A stretch of DNA of 64,000 nucleotides from Flavobacterium sp. 1 (lineage in GTDB: Bacteria > Bacteroidota > Bacteroidia > Flavobacteriales > Flavobacteriaceae). This document shows, piece by piece, positions 27,895-36,690 of this stretch (positions are counted from its first letter, which is position 1; each line of letters opens with the position of its first letter). The stretch lies in NCBI RefSeq assembly GCF_002797935.1, contig NZ_PGER01000001.1, forward strand, positions 1,674,001 through 1,738,000. The letters are read 5' to 3'. The notes beneath the pieces were generated by a model that saw only the letters and a list, made by a program, of their open reading frames with translations, made no database searches and had not been told where the DNA came from. Made by a program: the position numbers and the translations under genes.

Positions 27895-28935
27895 ATGAAA
27901 AAAATTAACTTCCATATAAAACTTCAAAATCATATTTGGTTTTGGGCTATCTATTTTATACTTAATTTTTTGAGATGGGGAGCATATTTTAATGATTATG
28001 GATATTCTTTCAAATCGAATCTAATAGAATTCTCTCTTCACATACCATTAGTATATTTCAATTTATTAATACTCATTCCCTTGTTTGTATTAAAATCGAA
28101 ATACATTAAATATGCATTTTCGCTAATTGCAAGTTTAGGAGTCGTTTATTTGTTAAAAACCGGGCTGACCTATTTTATAATTTCCAAAAATATTTGGCCA
28201 GAAGCCAATAGAGATTACAGTCCTTTTGAAATTAATCATATCGTGGCTGTTTGCATAGGAGAACTTTATGTGCTTGCAGTTGCTTCTTCTATATACCTGA
28301 TGCTGACATGGCTCAAAGAAAGGGATCGCAACAAAGCAATCATGGAGAATCAAAATAAAATAAAATTAAAATATTTAAAAAATCAGATTCAGCCACACTT
28401 CTTTTTTAATACGCTAAACAATCTTTATGCCCTTTCATTAGAATCATCAAACAAAGTTCCAGATGTAATTATTAAGCTTTCTCAATTGATGGAATATGTA
28501 TTATATGATATTGAAGATGTCAAATATGTGCCTTTAGTAAAAGAAATCGATTATATTCAAAATTATATAGAAATTGAAAAACTGCGTTTTCAAAATGTAG
28601 ATGTCAGATTTAATCTTGAATCCGATATTGACAATATAAAAGTTCCGCCATTACTATTCATCTCACTAATCGAAAATGCTTTTAAACATGGCGGAACCAA
28701 TAATGAAAATCTCAAAATTAAAATCAGTTTCAGAATTGTAAACTCTATGCTTGAATTTGAAATAATAAATAATTTTGTAATTTCACAGCCAATAGCGAAC
28801 AAAAAAGGGATAGGTTTATCGAATACCAAAAAAAGATTAAAACTTATTTATAAAAACAATTTCAGCATACAACAAACAATAAAATTCAAATTTTATAGTA
28901 TCAAAATACAAATACCTTTATATAATGAAGATTAA
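27895..28935 (+). CDS. LytS-type sensor histidine kinase
   Basis: The 346-residue protein has four hydrophobic helices (about 12-30, 40-62, 68-95, 112-142) and a cytoplasmic kinase of the His_kinase (PF06580) type. The phospho-accepting His is about residue 168 in KNQIQPHFFFNTLNNLYAL; the ATP-binding end contains PPLLFISLIENAFKHG (N box) and NKKGIGLSNTKKRL (G box). Its last 11 bp overlap the LytTR response regulator, so the two are translationally coupled. Position between SusCD and the sugar porter suggests it senses GlcNAc-type sugars or their uptake (inference). No extracytoplasmic sensor domain is present. Confidence 0.93.
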   Translation: MKKINFHIKLQNHIWFWAIYFILNFLRWGAYFNDYGYSFKSNLIEFSLHIPLVYFNLLILIPLFVLKSKYIKYAFSLIASLGVVYLLKTGLTYFIISKNIWPEANRDYSPFEINHIVAVCIGELYVLAVASSIYLMLTWLKERDRNKAIMENQNKIKLKYLKNQIQPHFFFNTLNNLYALSLESSNKVPDVIIKLSQLMEYVLYDIEDVKYVPLVKEIDYIQNYIEIEKLRFQNVDVRFNLESDIDNIKVPPLLFISLIENAFKHGGTNNENLKIKISFRIVNSMLEFEIINNFVISQPIANKKGIGLSNTKKRLKLIYKNNFSIQQTIKFKFYSIKIQIPLYNED

Positions 28936-29626
28936 ATGTGTAATAATTGACGACGAACCTTTAGCTATAAAAGTATTGCTCAATTATTTTGAAAATTTTT
29001 CAGAATTTGAAGTTATTGGAACTTTCAACAATTCATTAGAAGGTCTTGAATTTATTAATTCTAATACTGTTGATGCTGTATTCCTAGATATCAATATGCC
29101 CATGATGACTGGGTTTGAATTAATCAAGCTGATAGAAAACAAAACCCGGATTATTATCACAACCGCCTTCCGAGAATTTGCCGCCGAAAGTTATGATCTA
29201 GAAGTTTTGGATTATTTAGTTAAACCAATTCCATTGCCCCGTTTCATAAAATGTATTCAAAAAATTGAAGCTGAACACAATTTAAAAAACAATATTAAAA
29301 TTGAAAACCATCGTGAGGAACCACATCTATTTATCAAAGTGGATAAGAAAATGGTAAAGATAAAAATTGATGAAATCCTTTTTATCGAAGGAATGAAAGA
29401 ATACATTAAAGTTGTCACCGCCGAAAAGACTTACATAACTCATAAATCACTAACTTCGTTAACTGATGAGCTGCCTTCTGAGCGTTTTATGCGCATTCAT
29501 AAATCCTATACAATTGCATTAAACAAAGTAAAATCGATAGAGGGAAACAGAATTCAGATTTTATCCTATACTATTCCTATCGGAAGAAATTACAGCAAAG
29601 AAGTAAAAGTAAAAATTCTAGAATAA
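28925..29626 (+). CDS. LytTR-type response regulator
   Basis: The 233-residue regulator has a receiver domain (about 1-118; acidic DDE at residues 9-11, phospho-Asp about 55 in AVFLDINMPMMTG, Lys in DYLVKPIP) and a LytTR DNA-binding domain (about 135-232; LFIKVDKKMVKI, ILFIEGMKEYIKV, HKSLTSL, RFMRIHKSYTIALNKV, PIGRNYSKEV). It starts within the end of the kinase gene. Family knowledge: LytTR proteins bind direct repeats about 21 bp apart. Such a pair lies before susC, making SusCD the likely target. Confidence 0.95.
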   Translation: MKIKCVIIDDEPLAIKVLLNYFENFSEFEVIGTFNNSLEGLEFINSNTVDAVFLDINMPMMTGFELIKLIENKTRIIITTAFREFAAESYDLEVLDYLVKPIPLPRFIKCIQKIEAEHNLKNNIKIENHREEPHLFIKVDKKMVKIKIDEILFIEGMKEYIKVVTAEKTYITHKSLTSLTDELPSERFMRIHKSYTIALNKVKSIEGNRIQILSYTIPIGRNYSKEVKVKILE

Positions 29627-29678
29627 AATTTTTACAGAACGATAAAATAAATATTTAGTGTGTTTTTTACATTTATTT

Positions 29679-29707
29679 AACAGTCAAAGATGGTCTGTTT
29701 TTTATAC
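29679..29707 (+). terminator. Probable terminator of the kinase/regulator operon
   Basis: AACAG and CTGTT form a short stem with an 11-nt loop, followed directly by a T-run. It lies about 50 bp past the regulator stop. The stem is weak. Confidence 0.45.
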
Positions 29708-29720
29708 TAAAAACACAGTT

Positions 29721-29769
29721 CTACATCGATTTTTCAGTTACGAAAAAGCAATAAAATCGACATTTGTAG
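29721..29769. promoter_or_regulatory. Nested inverted repeats before the nagP-like gene
   Basis: CTACA and TCGATTTT (29721-29733) are mirrored by AAAATCGA (29753-29760) and TGTAG (29765-29769). A second, competing hairpin TTTTTC/GAAAAA (29730-29735 with 29742-29747) lies inside. It could be an operator or an RNA switch of the transporter gene. Confidence 0.45.
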
Positions 29770-29905
29770 ACAAAATAATGCCGTTTGTATAAAAGTGAAA
29801 AACTTTATATCCTAAAATTTTTTTTTAAAATTCTTAACAAATATATTTACACCCTTGCAGCATCAAAAAAATTAATAATAACCAAAAAAATTAAATTTTT
29901 AAATT

Positions 29906-31345
29906 ATGAGTTCAGAAAATTCACAAACCAAATGGGGACAGTTTATCCCCTTAGTTATCGTATTCTTCTTTTGGGGATTTGTTGCTGCAAGTAATGACAT
30001 CTTAATACCTGTATTCAAAAAAGCATTTGATTTGACACAGGGAGAAAGTCAATTAGTAGCTTTTGCATTTTACATAGCATATACTGTAGGCTCTCTTATT
30101 TATATGGGAGTTTCAGTTTTAATAAAAGAGGATTTAGTAAACAAAATCGGATACAAAAATGGATTATCGCTGGGACTGCTTATTTCTGCATTGGGTACAC
30201 TTTTATTTTATCCAGCTGCAAATACTGGATCTTTTGCACTAATGCTGGCAGGTCTATTTATTGTTGGATTGGGTTTTTCACTGCAGCAAACTGTTGCAAA
30301 CCCACTAGCAATTGCATTAGGACCTATTAAAACAGGTTCTCAACGTTTAACATTAGCTGGTGGTGTCAACAATTTTGGAACAACAATTGGACCTTTAATT
30401 GTAAGTTTTGCTATTTTCGGTTCAAGTGCCAATGCAAATACTGATGCAAGTATTGAAAGTGTAAAAATTCCTTATTTAATTTTAGGATTTGCTTTTTTAG
30501 TTGTGGCAATTTTATTAAAGTTCTCCTCACTTCCTGAGCGTCCGGAATTAATTGAAGAAGATGATTCACATGATAAAATAGCTGTAAAAAAATCAGCATT
30601 GCAATATCCTCAATTAGTTATGGGTATGATTGCCATATTTTTATATGTTGGTGTTGAAGTATCTACAGCAAGTAATTTACCAGCATACATGGAAAGCAAA
30701 TTAGGTTTTTTAACAAAAGACGTTGCTCCATACATCTCTTTATATTGGGCAAGTTTAATGATTGGCCGTTGGACTGGAGCTGTTGAAGCTTTTACTGAAA
30801 ATATGAGTTTGCTTAAAGTATTGCGTTTTCTAGCACCATACTTAGCATTTGGAGTTTTTTTAGGAGTAAATGCATTAGCAAATCACGATTTAACACCTTT
30901 TTACATCTATGGATTAGTAATTTTAGTATTAATTGGAGCTGATATGGCAAGTAAAGGAAATCCAGCCAGAATGTTGTTGATTTTCTCTTCTTTAGGCATT
31001 TTGGCAACAGCCACAGGTATAGCAACAACAGGAATGGTTAGTGTATATGCTTTTACTAGTGTTGGTCTTTTCTGCAGCACTCTTTGGCCTTGTATTTTCA
31101 CTTTAGCAGTAAGCGGATTAGGAAAACATACTAGCCAAGGAAGCAGTTTCCTTATTATGATGATTATGGGTGGTGGTTTTGTCAGCGTTTTTCAAGGTAA
31201 AATTGCCGAAATCATCGGAATCCAATCAAGTTACATCGTTGGTATTGTTTGCTTCGCTTATCTTGCCTTTTATGCTTGGAAAGTAAGCGGTATTTTAAAA
31301 GCACATGGAATAGATTTTGATAAAAAAATATCTGGAGGACATTAA
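29906..31345 (+). CDS. nagP: MFS sugar transporter, FucP/NagP type
   Basis: The 479-residue protein has about 12 hydrophobic helices. The start MSSENSQTKWGQFIPLVIVFFFWGFVAASNDIL, with FFxWGF and ND in helix 1, matches the FucP family. Other landmarks are GLGFSLQQTVANPLAIALGP and GVNNFGTTIGPLI. Family knowledge: in Bacteroidota, members near NagB and SusCD carry N-acetylglucosamine by proton symport. The name follows this context; another hexose cannot be excluded. It follows the two-component pair on the same strand, with its own leader of nearly 280 bp. A bidirectional terminator separates it from the aldolase gene. Confidence 0.85.
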   Translation: MSSENSQTKWGQFIPLVIVFFFWGFVAASNDILIPVFKKAFDLTQGESQLVAFAFYIAYTVGSLIYMGVSVLIKEDLVNKIGYKNGLSLGLLISALGTLLFYPAANTGSFALMLAGLFIVGLGFSLQQTVANPLAIALGPIKTGSQRLTLAGGVNNFGTTIGPLIVSFAIFGSSANANTDASIESVKIPYLILGFAFLVVAILLKFSSLPERPELIEEDDSHDKIAVKKSALQYPQLVMGMIAIFLYVGVEVSTASNLPAYMESKLGFLTKDVAPYISLYWASLMIGRWTGAVEAFTENMSLLKVLRFLAPYLAFGVFLGVNALANHDLTPFYIYGLVILVLIGADMASKGNPARMLLIFSSLGILATATGIATTGMVSVYAFTSVGLFCSTLWPCIFTLAVSGLGKHTSQGSSFLIMMIMGGGFVSVFQGKIAEIIGIQSSYIVGIVCFAYLAFYAWKVSGILKAHGIDFDKKISGGH

Positions 31346-31404
31346 GATTTTTGATTATAGATTAATGATCTTAGATTAACGATTTTTTAAAATATTTCTA
31401 ATAC

Positions 31405-31445
31405 AAAAAACTCCCATTATGTTTGACATAGTGGGAGTTTTTATT
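31405..31445. terminator. Bidirectional terminator between transporter and aldolase genes
   Basis: AAAAAACTCCCATTATG and CATAGTGGGAGTTTTTT pair with one wobble around a TTTGA loop. The A-tract before and T-tract after serve both converging genes. Confidence 0.92.
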
Positions 31446-31483
31446 TATACTAAAATCGGAAATCGTAATCTCCAATCTCAAAT

Positions 31484-32140
31484 CTATTTGTTTCCTTTTT
31501 CAAAATCAGCAACAAACTGAGCCAATCCAATATCCGTTAAAGGGTGTTTCAACAAACCATAAATTGCAGATAATGGTCCTGTCATTACATCGGCACCAAT
31601 TTTAGCACAGTTTACAATATGCATGGTATGACGGACAGATGCTGCTAAAATTTCAGTTTCATAACCGTAGTTATCATAAATTTCTCTAATTTCACCAATC
31701 AAATTCAAGCCGTCAGTAGAAATATCATCCAAACGACCAATAAATGGAGAAACATAAGTTGCTCCCGCTTTAGCAGCTAATAAAGCCTGACCAGCAGAAA
31801 ACACAAGAGTTACATTCGTTTTAATTCCTTTATCTGAAAAATATTTAGCAGCCATTACACCTTCTTTTGTCATAGGCAGTTTAACAACGATTTGATCGTG
31901 CAAATCAGCTAATTCTTCTCCTTCTTTGATCATTCCGTCATAATCCAAAGCATTTACTTCGGCACTTACATCCCCTTCAACCAAATTACAGATATCAACA
32001 TAATGTTTCAAGATATTGTTTTTTCCTGTAATTCCTTCTTTAGCCATCAATGACGGATTAGTTGTTACACCATCCAAAACACCTAATGCTTGTGCTTCTT
32101 TAATTTGAGCTAAATTAGCTGTATCAATAAAAAATTTCAT
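31484..32140 (-). CDS. Fructose-6-phosphate aldolase / short transaldolase
   Basis: The 218 residues match the short transaldolase/FSA class: [33 protein letters not shown], the Schiff-base Lys in [11 protein letters not shown] (about residue 86), [31 protein letters not shown] and [12 protein letters not shown]. These enzymes act on fructose-6-P/glyceraldehyde-3-P or on sedoheptulose-7-P; sequence alone does not separate FSA from transaldolase activity (a Gln-to-Glu change at the active site marks transaldolase, and I cannot place it confidently). Fructose-6-P is also the product of NagB next door. Confidence 0.92.
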   Translation of the reverse strand: MKFFIDTANLAQIKEAQALGVLDGVTTNPSLMAKEGITGKNNILKHYVDICNLVEGDVSAEVNALDYDGMIKEGEELADLHDQIVVKLPMTKEGVMAAKYFSDKGIKTNVTLVFSAGQALLAAKAGATYVSPFIGRLDDISTDGLNLIGEIREIYDNYGYETEILAASVRHTMHIVNCAKIGADVMTGPLSAIYGLLKHPLTDIGLAQFVADFEKGNK

Positions 32141-32281
32141 AATATATTTATATTTAATTGTGTGTTTAAAAAATTCGGTGCAAAATTACGAAATCAATAC
32201 CAATAACAAGGGTAATTTCAATGGCAATTTCAATTTCAAAAATCAAAGTTCAAATTCTCATTATTTCTTCATTTTGAATTC

Positions 32282-33085
32282 CTAAAGTTTATAATGATTC
32301 ATAAGCATTTTTTCATACACTTTGTCCGGCAGAATTCTCTTTAGCACTATAGAAAACTTTTGCATAAAAGCACCTACTTTATAATGAATTTTTGGAGACG
32401 GGTTTTCAATGATTGCAAATACAGCTTCTGCCATTTCATTAGGATTACTGCCGCTGTCTACATGTTCATCCATAGTTTTCAGATTATTTCCGTAAGGCGT
32501 TTCATAAGCCGAACCTTTTATCACTGGTGCATGAAAACGGCCTGCAGCAATATTGGTTGCAAAATCACCAGGAGCGATATTTGTAATTTGAATCCCAAAT
32601 GACTTCACTTCCATACGCAAGGCTTCGGTAATTAATTCCAAAGCTCCTTTTGAAGCTGAATAAACGCTTCGATAAGGCAACCCCATATATCCTGCGATTG
32701 AAGTAATATTGATAATTAATCCCGATTGCTGTGAACGCATTTGTGGCAGCACCGCTTTCATTACTTCGATTGGCCCGAAAAAATTGGTTTCAAAATTATT
32801 TTTAATTTCCTCCATCGGAATTTCCTCCAAAGGTCCAGTAATACCAACACCCGCATTATTAATCACAACATCAAGTCTTCCTGTTGTGGCAATAACTTTG
32901 GCAACAGCCGAATGTATGGAATCTGCATTCCTAACATCCAAAGCAATTAAAGGAAAAACCGAATTAAGCACTCGTTCTGGGTTTCTGCTCGTTCCATACA
33001 CCACATAACCTTTAAGATGCAAAAATTCTCCGATAGACTTACCTATTCCCGAAGATCCTCCTGTAATTAACACTACTTTATTCAT
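32282..33085 (-). CDS. Short-chain dehydrogenase/reductase
   Basis: The 267-residue classical SDR shows the cofactor motif TGGSSGIGKSIG (residues 8-19), NNAGVGITGPL, the active-site Ser in INITSIAGYMGLP and YSASKGALELI with the catalytic Tyr-x-x-x-Lys near residues 152-156. Arg after Ser in GTSRNPER suggests NADP(H) preference. The substrate is not predictable from sequence. It stands alone on the minus strand, downstream of the SRP RNA gene and insulated from it by terminators. Confidence 0.93.
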   Translation of the reverse strand: MNKVVLITGGSSGIGKSIGEFLHLKGYVVYGTSRNPERVLNSVFPLIALDVRNADSIHSAVAKVIATTGRLDVVINNAGVGITGPLEEIPMEEIKNNFETNFFGPIEVMKAVLPQMRSQQSGLIINITSIAGYMGLPYRSVYSASKGALELITEALRMEVKSFGIQITNIAPGDFATNIAAGRFHAPVIKGSAYETPYGNNLKTMDEHVDSGSNPNEMAEAVFAIIENPSPKIHYKVGAFMQKFSIVLKRILPDKVYEKMLMNHYKL

Positions 33086-33131
33086 TGGTATAATTGCTGT
33101 TTTAGATATACAATATTTGATATACGGTTTG

Positions 33132-33163
33132 GGTAAAAATAAAAAAATCCTCCCGAAGGAAGA
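33132..33163 (-). terminator. Second terminator behind the SRP RNA
   Basis: Minus strand: UCUUCC, UUCG tetraloop, GGAGGA (33148-33163), then seven T, A and five T. The same tail sequence (T7-A-T5-AC) ends the SRP RNA 50 bp upstream, so two terminators stand in tandem before the SDR gene. Confidence 0.75.
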
Positions 33164-33198
33164 CTACTTTTGTATAATTCTTGTAAAAATAAAAAAAT

Positions 33199-33291
33199 GG
33201 CAAGCGATCTACATCGCACCGCTCAACCACGTACCCTTGCTATGTTCCCATCCTGGGGGAGTCTGCAGGAGCTGGTCGTGTAGGACTTGCC
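33199..33291 (-). ncRNA. ffs: Small signal recognition particle RNA (4.5S-type)
   Basis: About 93 nt. The 5' GGCAAG pairs with 3' CUUGCC, then CUACA with UGUAG and CGACC with GGUUG, giving one long hairpin. Its tip is the conserved Ffh-binding helix 8: CCCCCAGGAUGGGAACAUAG then CAAGGGU, with a GGAA tetraloop on an AUG/CAU stem and the expected AGG/AGCA asymmetric loop. A T7 run follows at once. A perfect promoter lies just upstream. It binds Ffh for co-translational membrane targeting. Frames on the plus strand here are shadows. Confidence 0.93.
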
Positions 33292-33295
33292 GGTG

Positions 33296-33325
33296 CAAAT
33301 ATACAACCTTTTTATATTTTTGCAA
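33296..33325 (-). promoter_or_regulatory. Consensus promoter of the SRP RNA
   Basis: Minus strand: TTG (33325-33323), 19 bp, TATATTTG (33303-33296). Exact TTG-N19-TAnnTTTG, placing the start near 33291 where the paired GGCAAG begins. A plus-strand TATTTTTG (33315-33322) for the next gene overlaps it. Confidence 0.85.
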
Positions 33326-33379
33326 GCGCTTTGCTCTAATAAAATAACGTTGTATATTGGTCTCTTCAAAATTTAAACC

Positions 33380-34429
33380 ATGAAAAAACATAACTTATTA
33401 ATTGCCATTTTATTAGGAATCTCATTAATTGGGTGCGGAGACACAAAAAAAGGTGAAAATTCTTTATTCACTATCGATGATGCAGCTTTTCCTGCTCATT
33501 TTACATCGCCAGAATCAGTTTCGATAGGTATTTTAAATCCAAATTCGAAAGAAATTGACAGTATTGCTTACTTTGTAAACGACAAAAAAGTTGGAAGCAC
33601 AAAAGGTTCTGAAAAATTCAAATTTGAATTAAAAGATCAAAAATTAGGATATCAATTCTTGAAAGCCACCGCTTATTTTGGTTCAGATTCATCAGATGCA
33701 ACCAAAAGAATCGAATTAGTTTCGAATGTTACTCCAAAATTATTAAAATATAAAATCGTCAATACTTTTCCGCACGACACAGCATCCTTTACAGAGGGAT
33801 TAGAATTCCACAATGATACATTATGCGAAAGTACTGGACAAAAAGGAACATCCTATTTTAGAAAATATGATTATAAAACTGGTAAAGTCTACAAACAGAT
33901 TGATTTAGATACAATATATTTTGGAGAAGGTATAACTTTTATTAACGGCAAATTATACCAATTAACTTGGCTGGAAAAAACAGGTTTTATATACGATGCG
34001 AAAACACTGAAATTAGAAAAAAAATTCACATACGAAAAAGATATCGAAGGATGGGGAATGACAAATGACGGAACTTATATTTACCAAACTGATAAAACAG
34101 AAAAAATTTGGAAAATGGATCCAAAAACACAAAAAATGATTGATTATGTCAACGTATATTCTGGAAATTCGAAAATTAAAGCCATAAATGAGCTGGAATG
34201 GATTAATGGAAAAATATACACTAATGTTTTCGAAAAAGATGCTATTGCCGTTGTTAATCCAAGTACTGGTGCTGTAGAAGGAATTCTGGACATGTCAGGA
34301 TTGCGTAAATTAGTAACTGTTACCGCCGGAGATGTTCTAAACGGAATAGCATATAATCCAAAAACCAAAACCATTTTTGTAACCGGGAAAAATTGGAACA
34401 AAATGTTCGAAATAATCGTTTTTGAATAA
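33380..34429 (+). CDS. Glutaminyl-peptide cyclotransferase (Glu_cyclase_2 type) lipoprotein
   Basis: The 349-residue protein has a lipoprotein signal (LLGISLIGCGD, Cys 19), an N-terminal beta domain (about 30-115) and a five-bladed-propeller type glutaminyl cyclase domain from about 125: NTFPHDTASFTEGLEFHNDTLCESTGQKG, GEGITFINGKLYQLTW, GWGMTNDGTYIYQTD and ELEWINGKIYTNVFE. These match the plant/bacterial type enzymes that convert N-terminal Gln to pyroglutamate. It is anchored in the envelope, and exported T9SS proteins whose mature N-terminus is Gln are possible substrates (inference). The hutI start follows by 7 bp, so they share a transcript. Confidence 0.88.
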   Translation: MKKHNLLIAILLGISLIGCGDTKKGENSLFTIDDAAFPAHFTSPESVSIGILNPNSKEIDSIAYFVNDKKVGSTKGSEKFKFELKDQKLGYQFLKATAYFGSDSSDATKRIELVSNVTPKLLKYKIVNTFPHDTASFTEGLEFHNDTLCESTGQKGTSYFRKYDYKTGKVYKQIDLDTIYFGEGITFINGKLYQLTWLEKTGFIYDAKTLKLEKKFTYEKDIEGWGMTNDGTYIYQTDKTEKIWKMDPKTQKMIDYVNVYSGNSKIKAINELEWINGKIYTNVFEKDAIAVVNPSTGAVEGILDMSGLRKLVTVTAGDVLNGIAYNPKTKTIFVTGKNWNKMFEIIVFE

Positions 34430-34436
34430 ACCGTAA

Positions 34437-35675
34437 ATGACAACATTAATTATTAATATTAAAGAACTGCTTCAAATACGCGAAAATTCTGTTTTAAAAG
34501 TTTCTGGAGCAGAAATGGCTGTTTTACCAACCATAAAGAATGCCTATTTACTATTAAAAGACGATTTAATTGCCGATTTTGGTGCTATGAAGGATTTGCC
34601 TGAAATAGCTGCAGATATCACTATTGATGCTACAGGAAAAATTGTGCTGCCGACTTGGTGTGACAGTCATACCCATATTGTGTATGCAGGCAATCGCGAA
34701 CAGGAATTTGTGGATCGAATCAATGGAATGACCTATGAAGAAATCGCAAATCGTGGCGGCGGAATCTTAAATTCTGCCAAAAAATTAAATGAAACAACAG
34801 AAGAAGAAATTTACAATCAATCAAAAGCACGTCTTGAAGAAGTTATGCGGTTAGGAACCGGAGCCGTTGAAATTAAATCAGGCTATGGATTAACCGTTGA
34901 AGGCGAACTCAAAATGTTACGCGTGATTCAGCAATTATCCCAAAACTACCCCGTGACAATAAAAGCAACTTTTCTTGGTGCTCATGCCTTCCCTACCTCT
35001 TTTAAAGACAATAAGAAAGGATATATTGACTGCATTATCAACGAAATGCTACCTGAAATTGCTAAAAACAAATTGGCTGATTTTATTGATGCTTTTTGCG
35101 AAACTGGTTATTTCTCTGTTGAAGATACTGTGCAAATTATGGAAGCGGGAATTCAATTTGGCTTAAAGCCAAAAATCCATGTCAATCAGTTCAATTCTAT
35201 TGGCGGAATTCAAGCCTGCGTTAAATACAATGCTCTTTCGGTAGATCACTTGGAAATTATGAATACTGAAGATATTGAAGCTTTAAAAAATACCGAAACA
35301 ATATCAGTAGCTTTACCATCTTGCTCCTATTTTTTAAGCATTCCATATACTCCGGCTCGTGAAATGATAGCTGCTGGACTTCCATTAGCACTAGCAACAG
35401 ATTATAACCCTGGCTCTACTCCATCAGGAAATATGAATTTTGTAGTTGCCACCGCCTGCATTAAAATGAAAATGACACCAGAAGAAGCTATTAATGCTGC
35501 AACTATAAATGGTGCCTATGCCATGGGAATTTCAAATACGCATGGAAGCATCGCAAAAGGAAAAAAAGCCAACCTAATCATCACCAAAGAAATTTCTTCC
35601 TACTATCAATTGCCTTATGCTTTTGGGAGCAATTTAATCGACTGTGTGATTTTGGACGGCAAAAAATATTTATGA
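34437..35675 (+). CDS. hutI: Imidazolonepropionase
   Basis: The 412-residue cytoplasmic amidohydrolase catalyses the third step of histidine breakdown (imidazolone-propionate to formimino-glutamate). Seen: the metal pair in CDSHTHIVYAGNREQEF (about residues 78-94), NRGGGILNSAKKL, EIKSGYGL, the His in FLGAHAFP, HVNQFNSIGGI, and LATDYNPGSTPSGNMNFV with the metal Asp. Length is normal. It is coupled to the glutaminyl cyclase gene upstream. The next pathway gene (hutG) lies 1 kb downstream, past an opposing coiled-coil gene. hutH and hutU are not in this window. Confidence 0.96.
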   Translation: MTTLIINIKELLQIRENSVLKVSGAEMAVLPTIKNAYLLLKDDLIADFGAMKDLPEIAADITIDATGKIVLPTWCDSHTHIVYAGNREQEFVDRINGMTYEEIANRGGGILNSAKKLNETTEEEIYNQSKARLEEVMRLGTGAVEIKSGYGLTVEGELKMLRVIQQLSQNYPVTIKATFLGAHAFPTSFKDNKKGYIDCIINEMLPEIAKNKLADFIDAFCETGYFSVEDTVQIMEAGIQFGLKPKIHVNQFNSIGGIQACVKYNALSVDHLEIMNTEDIEALKNTETISVALPSCSYFLSIPYTPAREMIAAGLPLALATDYNPGSTPSGNMNFVVATACIKMKMTPEEAINAATINGAYAMGISNTHGSIAKGKKANLIITKEISSYYQLPYAFGSNLIDCVILDGKKYL

Positions 35676-35695
35676 TTTTTTTCTGAATTTTGAGC

Positions 35696-35737
35696 AAAAA
35701 AAAAGAGCGATACTCAAACAGAATATCGCTCTTTTTT
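35696..35737. terminator. Bidirectional terminator after hutI
   Basis: A-tract plus AGAGCGATA (35704-35712), 11-nt loop, TATCGCTCT (35724-35732) plus T-tract. It serves hutI and the converging coiled-coil gene. Confidence 0.92.
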
Positions 35738-35750
35738 ATTGTTGTTATTT

Positions 35751-36626
35751 TTATTTCAAAGAGAAATTAGTTGAAGAAACCAATTGATCTTTATCGAAAA
35801 CATTTACAGAATAAGTTCCTTTAGCAAAATCTTTTCCTGGCAAATCTTGAGAAACCTGAACCGTTTTGTTTTCATATTTTACACTAGAAACAAAACTGTA
35901 AACCAATTCTTTTTCTCCAAAAGCAGCTTTTTTAGCTTCGCCCAATACATTATTTTTACTGTCAATTACCTGCACATAATAATCTTTATCTCCTGATTTT
36001 GCAATTGAATTTTCAGCAATAGTAAAACTGATTTTAAGAACATCTGCTCTGCTCGCTTTATCTGTTGCAATTTCTTTTCCAGAGCTTTTTAATTTATAAG
36101 CTGCAGTCTGTAAATTCAAAATAGATAATTTTCCGCCTTTTTCAACTGTTTTAGATAATTCTTCATTTTGACCTACTAAAACTTCATTGAATTTTTTTGA
36201 TTCTCCCAAAACAACAACAGTACTATCACGCTGTGTAGTTAAAGTAGCATTTTGTTTTTTCAAACCTTCATTCTCCTGCATTAATTCTTTCATGTGGCTT
36301 TGCATAGATTTTACCTCACTTTTGTATTTTGACATATCGCCATTAGATTTTTTAAGCTCGTCCATCAAGTTTACCACTTTATCTCTTTCTTGCAGTAACT
36401 CTTCGGACATAGAGGTGTTTTCAGATAATGCAGCGTCATACGTTGCTTTAAGATCCTGCAGATCTTTCATTACAGACTCTTTCTCCGAGCCTACTTTTAC
36501 AATCTCGGTATGAACTGTATCAACCTCTGAAGACATTTTAAAAATATAAACTAAACTTCCAACTAATAAAATAGCCAAAACAGCTATTACAGCTTTAAGA
36601 CTTGAATTGTTTTTTTGATTTTCCAT
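35751..36626 (-). CDS. Membrane-anchored coiled-coil protein
   Basis: The 291-residue protein has one N-terminal transmembrane helix (about 11-30; LKAVIAVLAILLVGSLVYIF), a long coiled coil (about 33-175) with heptad Leu/Met and many Glu/Lys, and a C-terminal beta-rich domain (about 180-291; LKISFTIAENS, YYVQVID, VQVSQDLPGKDFAKGTYSVNVFDKDQLVS). I recognise it as a conserved Bacteroidota protein, sometimes mislabelled as a chromosome-partitioning protein. There is no ATPase motif, so that label is unsupported. It probably faces the periplasm. Function unknown. A TAAATTTG promoter box lies just upstream. Confidence 0.85.
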   Translation of the reverse strand: MENQKNNSSLKAVIAVLAILLVGSLVYIFKMSSEVDTVHTEIVKVGSEKESVMKDLQDLKATYDAALSENTSMSEELLQERDKVVNLMDELKKSNGDMSKYKSEVKSMQSHMKELMQENEGLKKQNATLTTQRDSTVVVLGESKKFNEVLVGQNEELSKTVEKGGKLSILNLQTAAYKLKSSGKEIATDKASRADVLKISFTIAENSIAKSGDKDYYVQVIDSKNNVLGEAKKAAFGEKELVYSFVSSVKYENKTVQVSQDLPGKDFAKGTYSVNVFDKDQLVSSTNFSLK

Positions 36627-36648
36627 GTTAAAATATAATTGTTTTTTA

Positions 36649-36656
36649 CAAATTTA
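36649..36656 (-). promoter_or_regulatory. Promoter -7 element of the coiled-coil gene
   Basis: Minus strand reads TAAATTTG (TAnnTTTG), leaving a leader of about 17 nt before the ATG. Confidence 0.5.
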
Positions 36657-36690
36657 ATAATATATATAACGCAACTTAGATCTATTATAT

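Noticed and set aside
29785..29994. Plus-strand frame before the sugar porter
   Set aside because: It overlaps the true porter start in another frame and lies in AT-rich leader DNA.
33117..33347. Plus-strand frame over the SRP RNA
   Set aside because: It coincides with a clear RNA gene on the other strand, and its Cys/Ser-rich product resembles no protein family.
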